In this document: one piece after another, positions 57,886 through 64,000 of the stretch
Position numbering within the stretch: the first letter of the stretch is position 1
Layout: each line of letters starts with the position of its first letter
Assembly (NCBI RefSeq): GCF_041296385.1
Contig: NC_091015.1
Span: forward strand, 57,106,345-57,170,344
Direction: 5' to 3'
DNA length: 64,000 bases
Origin: Aphelocoma coerulescens
Lineage: Eukaryota > Chordata > Aves > Passeriformes > Corvidae
Program-made: the position numbers and the translations under genes
The notes under the pieces: generated by a model
Seen by the model: only the letters and a program-made list of their open reading frames with translations
Told to the model about the DNA's origin: nothing
The model's database searches: none

Positions 57886-60694
57886 TTATACCATTTTGAA
57901 GTCCTACCACTCATTATCTGCAGCACGTACTTATTATTCCAACTCAAATATATTTGAAGCTTATTTGTAAGTTGTTATTGACCCCTTCAAAGTCAACATT
58001 GCTTTATTTGCCTTGAGCAGTTAAAAGAGAGTATTAAGAAATAGTAAATAAGGTTTAAGAAAGAATTGGAGCATGGGATTATAACACAGGGGAAGCAAAT
58101 AAAGCCTGGCTGGCACAACACTGTCTTCTGTGCAAAACTGGAACCAAAGACTACATCCTGTAACATGAGACATGGCTGAAAAAAAGGCAGAGATCTGCTA
58201 CACTGAAGAAAGGACTGATGATTGTTGAAATCAGCTTGAAAGCTTAAGATTATTAGGGTTTTAGACTGCAGCTCAAGCAGAATAGGAGGTTAAAAGATGA
58301 GTATTGCTTGAACAAAAAAAGCCTGATTTTTTGTTTGTTTTTAAAGAGAAGCAAGTTGAGCAGCATTCCAGTATGCTACTACTTTTACAGAATTCCTTGT
58401 AAAAAACAGCTGCTTTTTTTTTCTAGGTGACCAGCCTGTATCTGGAAATGTCTTCTCATTTGCCCTTGAATAATTTCCCATGATATGCATGTTAGTGGAA
58501 AATGGCATATTTCACCCCTTCTTGCAGTTTTTAATGCCAAACTGCAGCATAGTTTAACACAGTTTCTCAAAAATGTCTCCAGTTGCCAAGGAAGAGATAA
58601 CTGAAAGAATGCAAATAACCTTGATTCACAGACCTCTGCTTCTTTTCAGCTTGTCTTGACAAGCACCCAGAGTGTCCAGACAGTTCTTTTAACCCTTATT
58701 ATTGCAGAATACAGACCCACACTTCTTGCAGTGAATTCTTTAAGATGCAGAATAAAGTATTAACACAAAATTTGTGCAACAAAGGTTAGCTGTATATCAA
58801 CAACAGAAGAAACAGTACTGGCAGTAACGTTGTGTTACTAAAACTACTTACAGACAAGGAGCTGCTTTGAGTTAATGCAGTGCCTACCTAACCCCGCCTG
58901 CCCCACATAACCCCCCATCCCATGACAGAAAAAAAGGTCTCAGACTCGTTCCACTGAAATCAGATGATCCCATATATAATTCAGGACATTAACTGACATA
59001 GGATCACTTGTTTAGCCACAGTAATTTTATTCTGGGTTGGTCACTCATGGTCCAGGCTTTGGTGAAAACGTGCTTCTATGAGTAGAACAGCTGCTCAAGA
59101 GTATGTGTCACACTCTGTTATACACAGCATCAGGCATTTGTGTAAGGCAAGAGGAGTTTTTGCTGGACAATATTGCCCCAGTTAAGATGAATTTTTTTCA
59201 CCCTAGTTTATAGTGCATTTTTATGAGTTCTGAAGCAAAACATGTTCTGGAAGCTCATGATGAGAAAATAACTGAAGTATTTGCATCCCCTCGTCACACC
59301 CTGCTCAGGCAGTCCTGTCAGGTAAGGAGTTCTTATTAAGTCCACTTGAGCCGGCCCTGGAACACTCAGAGGAACAGGACGATTTGTGCAAGGCCCGATA
59401 GGATATGCCTATATTTGGAATAATTCTTTTTTGTCAGTATGTTAACCATAAAATCACTTCTCTAGAATATGGGCATTTTTTTCTATGGACCTTAAAACAC
59501 TCATAGTTGCATTTCCTAGGGAAAAAGAAATACTCTACTGTACAAGCTGAAGATTTGTTACACTCCAGGTCTTGCAGGAAAAAATGGTGCACACTATATA
59601 GTTGGAGTTCCCTTAATGCAGTGTATGTAGGGGAACTTGCTCTCTATTGGTTCTCAACTGTTCAAATTTCTGTTCTTTCTTTTATAGCTGAACTGGTTTA
59701 ACAAGCTTATCTTCCTGTACTGACCCCTGTGGTTTGTCCTCACACCTTGGGACCTCTGGTACCATCCCATTTTTGATTATTGTACCTCCAGTTTTGTTCT
59801 AGGATACCAGATAACACAGTCAACAGAAAATAACTTTGTGTTGTCACAATCAACTAAAGGTAACCTAAACCCAGCGTGACCACTGGGTGGTTGCTATCAC
59901 CACTAAAATCTATCAGAATCAGCCTGGGCCAGCATAACCCAGACAAGTGCTGAGACCCTGCCCTGTCAAGCTGATGCAAATCCTTCAGGCTTTCATTTGT
60001 AGCAGCAAAACTGGTGTTTACTTGACCGCAGACTAAGTCCTGATTTTTAGAGAGGGCACAAAGGACAGTTTGCATTTGTCCTTTGCAACCATACCAAAGC
60101 ATTACTTGTTATCTCTTCATCTGGCATTAAAAACTGTCACAAGCAGGATGCTTGTGCAAATTAATCACATGTTATTATGAAAACAGCATTTTCCGTGGTC
60201 TTAAAACGTCATAAAGATGGAATTTTTGAGACCAAATTTATGCTACCTTTTTTTTTCCCCCCCATTCCAGTAATTGCATCATTCCATGGTGTTTAGATTT
60301 TTCCACGGTGCTGTTCACAATGATAGTAGTTTTTCTGGTATTCTACTTATATTTTCCTTTGAAACAAAACATCTGGGCCATTCAGGAAGTATGAAACAAA
60401 AGGGCTGTTTTATTCCTTCGTTTTTGTAACTTATTTCCTGTGTGACTGTGTATTCTTCAGCATGTAAGAGTTACTTTTATGAAGTATTTTGTGAGGTCTG
60501 GATGGTGTAATACTACTGCATAATGTTGTATGTATTCTGTTACTGTTTTTTTCCTAAGAGATTTAGTATTTCTGAAAGATCAGGTTTTTTGGCATAGTGT
60601 CAGAGGAAGCTTGAGATGAACTTAAAAGTACTATACTAACTACATAGAATTATTATATATTAGTGGAAAAAATTTGGAGAAAAAAGTTTGGAAT

Positions 60695-60930
60695 TATCTA
60701 CAGGTGTCTTCATCTTGAGACATAAGAAAGAAATTTTTTACAGTCAGAACAATCACTTACTGGAAAAACCTCCTCAAGGATGCAGAAGACCCCTCCCATC
60801 ACTGGAAGTTTCCAAGGTGCAACAGGACACGGTGCTAGATGTCATCAAGGCTCCCTTTACCACCAAAAATTAGACTGGGTGAACTTTGGAGGCCCCTTCC
60901 AACCTGGGCTCTTCTGTGGTTCTATGTTTA
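60695..60930 (+). mobile_element. CR1 3' end fragment
   Basis: 'cataagaaagaaatttttta', a diverged 'aagtttccaaggtgcaacag', 'ggccccttccaacctgggct' and 'ttctgtggttctatg'. Confidence 0.8.
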
Positions 60931-63020
60931 TTGCATGACTGGTCTACAGGAAAAAAAAAGTGTTTTCTAATATTTTCATTGCCAGTAAATACTGGCAGTG
61001 TTTTAACCTAATTTTTATTGTGAATGAAGTCCCATTTTGATTTTGCTCCTTAACTTCAATACATTACAAGAATGGACAAAATATGTGTGCTGAAATTTCA
61101 ATACCTTTGCCTTTCCTGTAACAGATGAACTAGCTCTTGAGGGACATCTGAGTCTTGGGCTAAGAAATCTCTAAAGACCTCAATTTTACTGAACTTTCTA
61201 AGGTAAAATAAATGAAAAAAAAAAAAAGCAGCTTTACTTCCAGAAAGAAGAAAGAAGTGCAGTAGAGGATCAGCCATATACTTTTTCACAGCCAGTCAGC
61301 GACCTGCATGCTTTAAAATCTACAAGTCACATTTTAGGATATAGGTGATTCAGGTACTGGGCAAGGTCTGGAAAAATTTTACCACTGTTCTCAGGATATT
61401 TATTGTATTTTTAATGGACATCAACAGTAGAAAAAGCACCATGGACTTCCCTCAGCTCTGCCAAATTTTCACTTCTGAGTTTCTCTTGTGTGGAGACACC
61501 ATGCACCAATAACAAGAAAGCCTAAAGCAAATAGCTACAAACCCAAACAGAGGGAGATCCCTTAATGCAATATGGGCTATATTCCATAACTGTAAGAACA
61601 CCATGACCTCCAGATACACAAAACATTTGTGTCGTATTCTGCAGAAATTTCTGGGGATTTTAGATAAAATTATCTGCAGCAGGTAATTCAGAATTGGTCG
61701 CCTGCTTGTGCTATAATGAAAAATATAATGAAACAGTTCTGTAAGCCTGTAGGAGTTAAAAGAGCTGTGGAAATCTTTCTGAGACCTTTGAATAAGTAGT
61801 ATTCAGATGCTAAATTAAAGCGATCCCTGCTATTTTTGAAGGTAATCAGAGTATATCACAGCTATATTGTCTTCCTCTAGTAGTATGACAGTAACTGTGT
61901 AAAACACATAGGCCTTTTTTCAGATGAGGCTCTTTTTTTGACAAACTGGAATGGACACATCAGCAAAGTTTTTCACAACTTCCTCTGTGAATGAGAGGGT
62001 TGGGTGTAGTGCTTGGTAAAAAGTATGTAATTCAGGAAGAGTAAATCCTGCCAGCATCTCCAGAACAAGACAAAAGTCAAGATACAGACCAAGCAAGCAG
62101 TCCTACAGCTGGAGGAAATGTCCTGCACAGATGCTCATTTGTGCAGGAATGGCTACATCAGCCACGCTGTACCCCTGGGATGGAGGTGATCACACTGGCT
62201 CCACTGCAAGGTCCTGGAGGATGGGTGGCAGAAGGTGTCCTTTTTAGCAGTCTTTGTCAAGGATTCGTTTTGAGAGTTTGAATCACAAAAGGGGACAAGA
62301 GAAATTTAGAAAAACTGCTTGCACTTTTGAACCCATGATGGCGGTGCCCACTGTGGTCACTAAAAACAAATACCTCCTGCTTAAAACTTGACACATAGTC
62401 ATTACAAAAACATAGAAAATCCTGCCAGTCTCTCCTGGTGTGCTGCCAGAAGCATGCTCGGGCTGAGATGTGGATTGGAACATATTTGAATTAGCTGCCC
62501 TAGTAAATGTGCACAGATTCTTGACTAGTTTCCTGATACATAAACATCTCCTGACCTTTGGACATCTCTTCCTAGGAGCGATCATCTTCCTTTGTGTCAC
62601 CAGACAGTCACCTCTGTTTCTCATGAAGTAAGGCTCAATGCCACTCTCTCTTGCTAAAATCCCGTCCAGTCCTTGGTGTAGTAGATGGACATGTTCTTTG
62701 CTGATTTAAACTTGGTCTTCGTGCTTCAGAGCACCTGATAACCCTCTGCTACTGTTATTTTCACAATTGGCTTCATCCAGTCTTAGTGATCTCAGGGAGT
62801 TGGCATTTGCATATCACACAATTGTGAGAGACTGAACTGCTGAGGGATAATGACTCAAAACGTTCCCTCATTAGTGGAGAAGCCAGGGTGCTTTCCTGAA
62901 ATGGAGGAGGTGAGCTTTTGGGTGTGTAATGGCTAATCTCTGATCTGATAAAACACAGGGTGAATGATGGGCTATGAATGAGTTAGGAGATAATCCTTAG
63001 AGATTGGATGGTGCCTCTTG

Positions 63021-63515
63021 TCATGTGTTGTCTAAGTTGTCCTGACTTGCACAAACCACTGGGTTGTGGGGCTCCTTCTCTTCCTCAGATTTTCCTGGGG
63101 ATTTTTCCCCACTATTTCTTTGGGACTTCACCCCCACCCGATGGATCTGGTCTGCAACTACCACTTTGACCAAGACTGCACAGCAACCAGGTCTTGTCCC
63201 TGGGCCTACAGGTGGAGAGAGCCTCACCCCTTCATCCTTTCTCTCTCTCTCTTTCTCCTCCTTTGTGCATGTCCTTAGGTGATGATGTTGCACTTTCATA
63301 TTGCGATGCTTCCATGTTGTTATATTACTATAGATAATAAAAACAACCAAAATGGCTATATTTCTGTTTTTCTTTGCAACCAAATTGTACTATAATAAAC
63401 CCAACATATGTATATTTACCAACACCAACCATTTAGCCATTTTTCACTCTAATCTGCCCCAAGGGATCTATTACCAACAACTTGGGTTACCTTTGCCTTC
63501 TGCAGTGGGTCGTAA
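63021..63515 (+). repeat. Possible LTR, low support
   Basis: A block of mixed GC content with a T/C-rich run (63236-63262) and AATAAA at 63336-63341. The order U3-like, poly(A) signal, T-rich is LTR-like, but I found no paired ends or target-site duplication. Confidence 0.25.
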
Positions 63516-64000
63516 CAACCACACACAGGTGTCTGCACCCCATTAGAACATACTAGGATGGAAGCAACAAGGACATGAGTCTGAAGTTACTGACCCAAAA
63601 TTACCTGAACAAGAGCTGGGGAAATTTAATTCAAAACAAGAGTACAAACCCATGTATCTTTGTTCTATTTTTTCAGTTTTTTTCCAGGATAACTCATCTC
63701 TGACCACAAGCCTTGTGGTTTTGTTTGTTCTGCTGCTGCCAGCTGTTGGTTGCCAATTCTCCAGATTCTTTCAGGCACCACACTGGGGAGACTTACCAGT
63801 CCCAGCCCGCACCAATGAGCCTCAAGAAGTGCCTTTCCCAAAACCTTCATCATCTCCTCTATTCTCCACCTTTCTATTTCTTCTTTTGCCCTCACTCCTC
63901 CTTGCTCAGCTCTTTTGCCTTCAAAACAAATAGGCTGAGGTGACAGGTGCAGAAGGAGCATGTTTCTTTGCCCTGGTTACACTTATTGCTCTCCCTGCCC

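Larger units (their letters stand above)
54966..64000. other. Flank upstream of MLH1, no gene recognised
   Basis: About 9 kb with CR1 fragments at 55262, 57655 and 60695 and a possible LTR near 63021. No ORF here looks like a known protein. In mammals the intronless EPM2AIP1 lies head to head with MLH1 here; no comparable long ORF exists on the + strand. Confidence 0.6.

Overview
The window is vertebrate nuclear DNA from a bird, most likely a songbird (passerine). The evidence is the repeat content: many CR1 LINE 3' ends, several endogenous-retrovirus solo LTRs of types common in songbirds, and a tRNA-Ile-headed SINE with a CR1-like tail that matches TguSINE1. The genes are split by GT-AG introns, and the bulk is AT-rich with two sharp CpG islands. 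Nothing suggests a prokaryote, a virus or an operon.

Two protein genes are complete and lie tail to tail. STARD3NL (MENTHO) is on the + strand: CpG-island promoter at about 6.2-7.0 kb, a roughly 13.8 kb first intron, seven coding exons from 20859 to 31475 (234 codons plus stop), and a poly(A) signal at 32684. MLH1, the MutL-homologue mismatch-repair ATPase, is on the - strand: CpG-island promoter and exon 1 at about 53.8-54.3 kb, and 19 coding exons running down to a stop at 36325-36327 (749 codons plus stop), with a poly(A) signal at 36097-36102. I rebuilt every exon boundary by hand. All are GT-AG and all keep frame.

Layout: 1-5.8 kb is flank with an ERVL-type solo LTR. 5.8-6.07 kb is a CR1 tail just before the STARD3NL island. 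7-20.8 kb is STARD3NL intron 1 with two further LTRs, CR1 copies and the SINE. 20.8-32.7 kb holds the STARD3NL exons. 32.7-36.1 kb is the gap between the two 3' ends. 36.1-54.3 kb is MLH1. 54.3-64 kb is flank with four CR1 copies and no gene I could recognise.

The two genes have no known joint function: one tethers late endosomes to the ER and handles cholesterol, the other repairs DNA mismatches. The points most worth a second look are mobile elements placed very close to MLH1 control and splice signals: a CR1 about 31 bp from the exon 2 acceptor, an LTR 57 bp from the exon 14 acceptor, and two CR1 copies bracketing the promoter island. Others are the STARD3NL-MLH1 neighbourhood, which differs from mammals, and a short upstream ORF just before the STARD3NL start. 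I found no previously undescribed multi-gene system.
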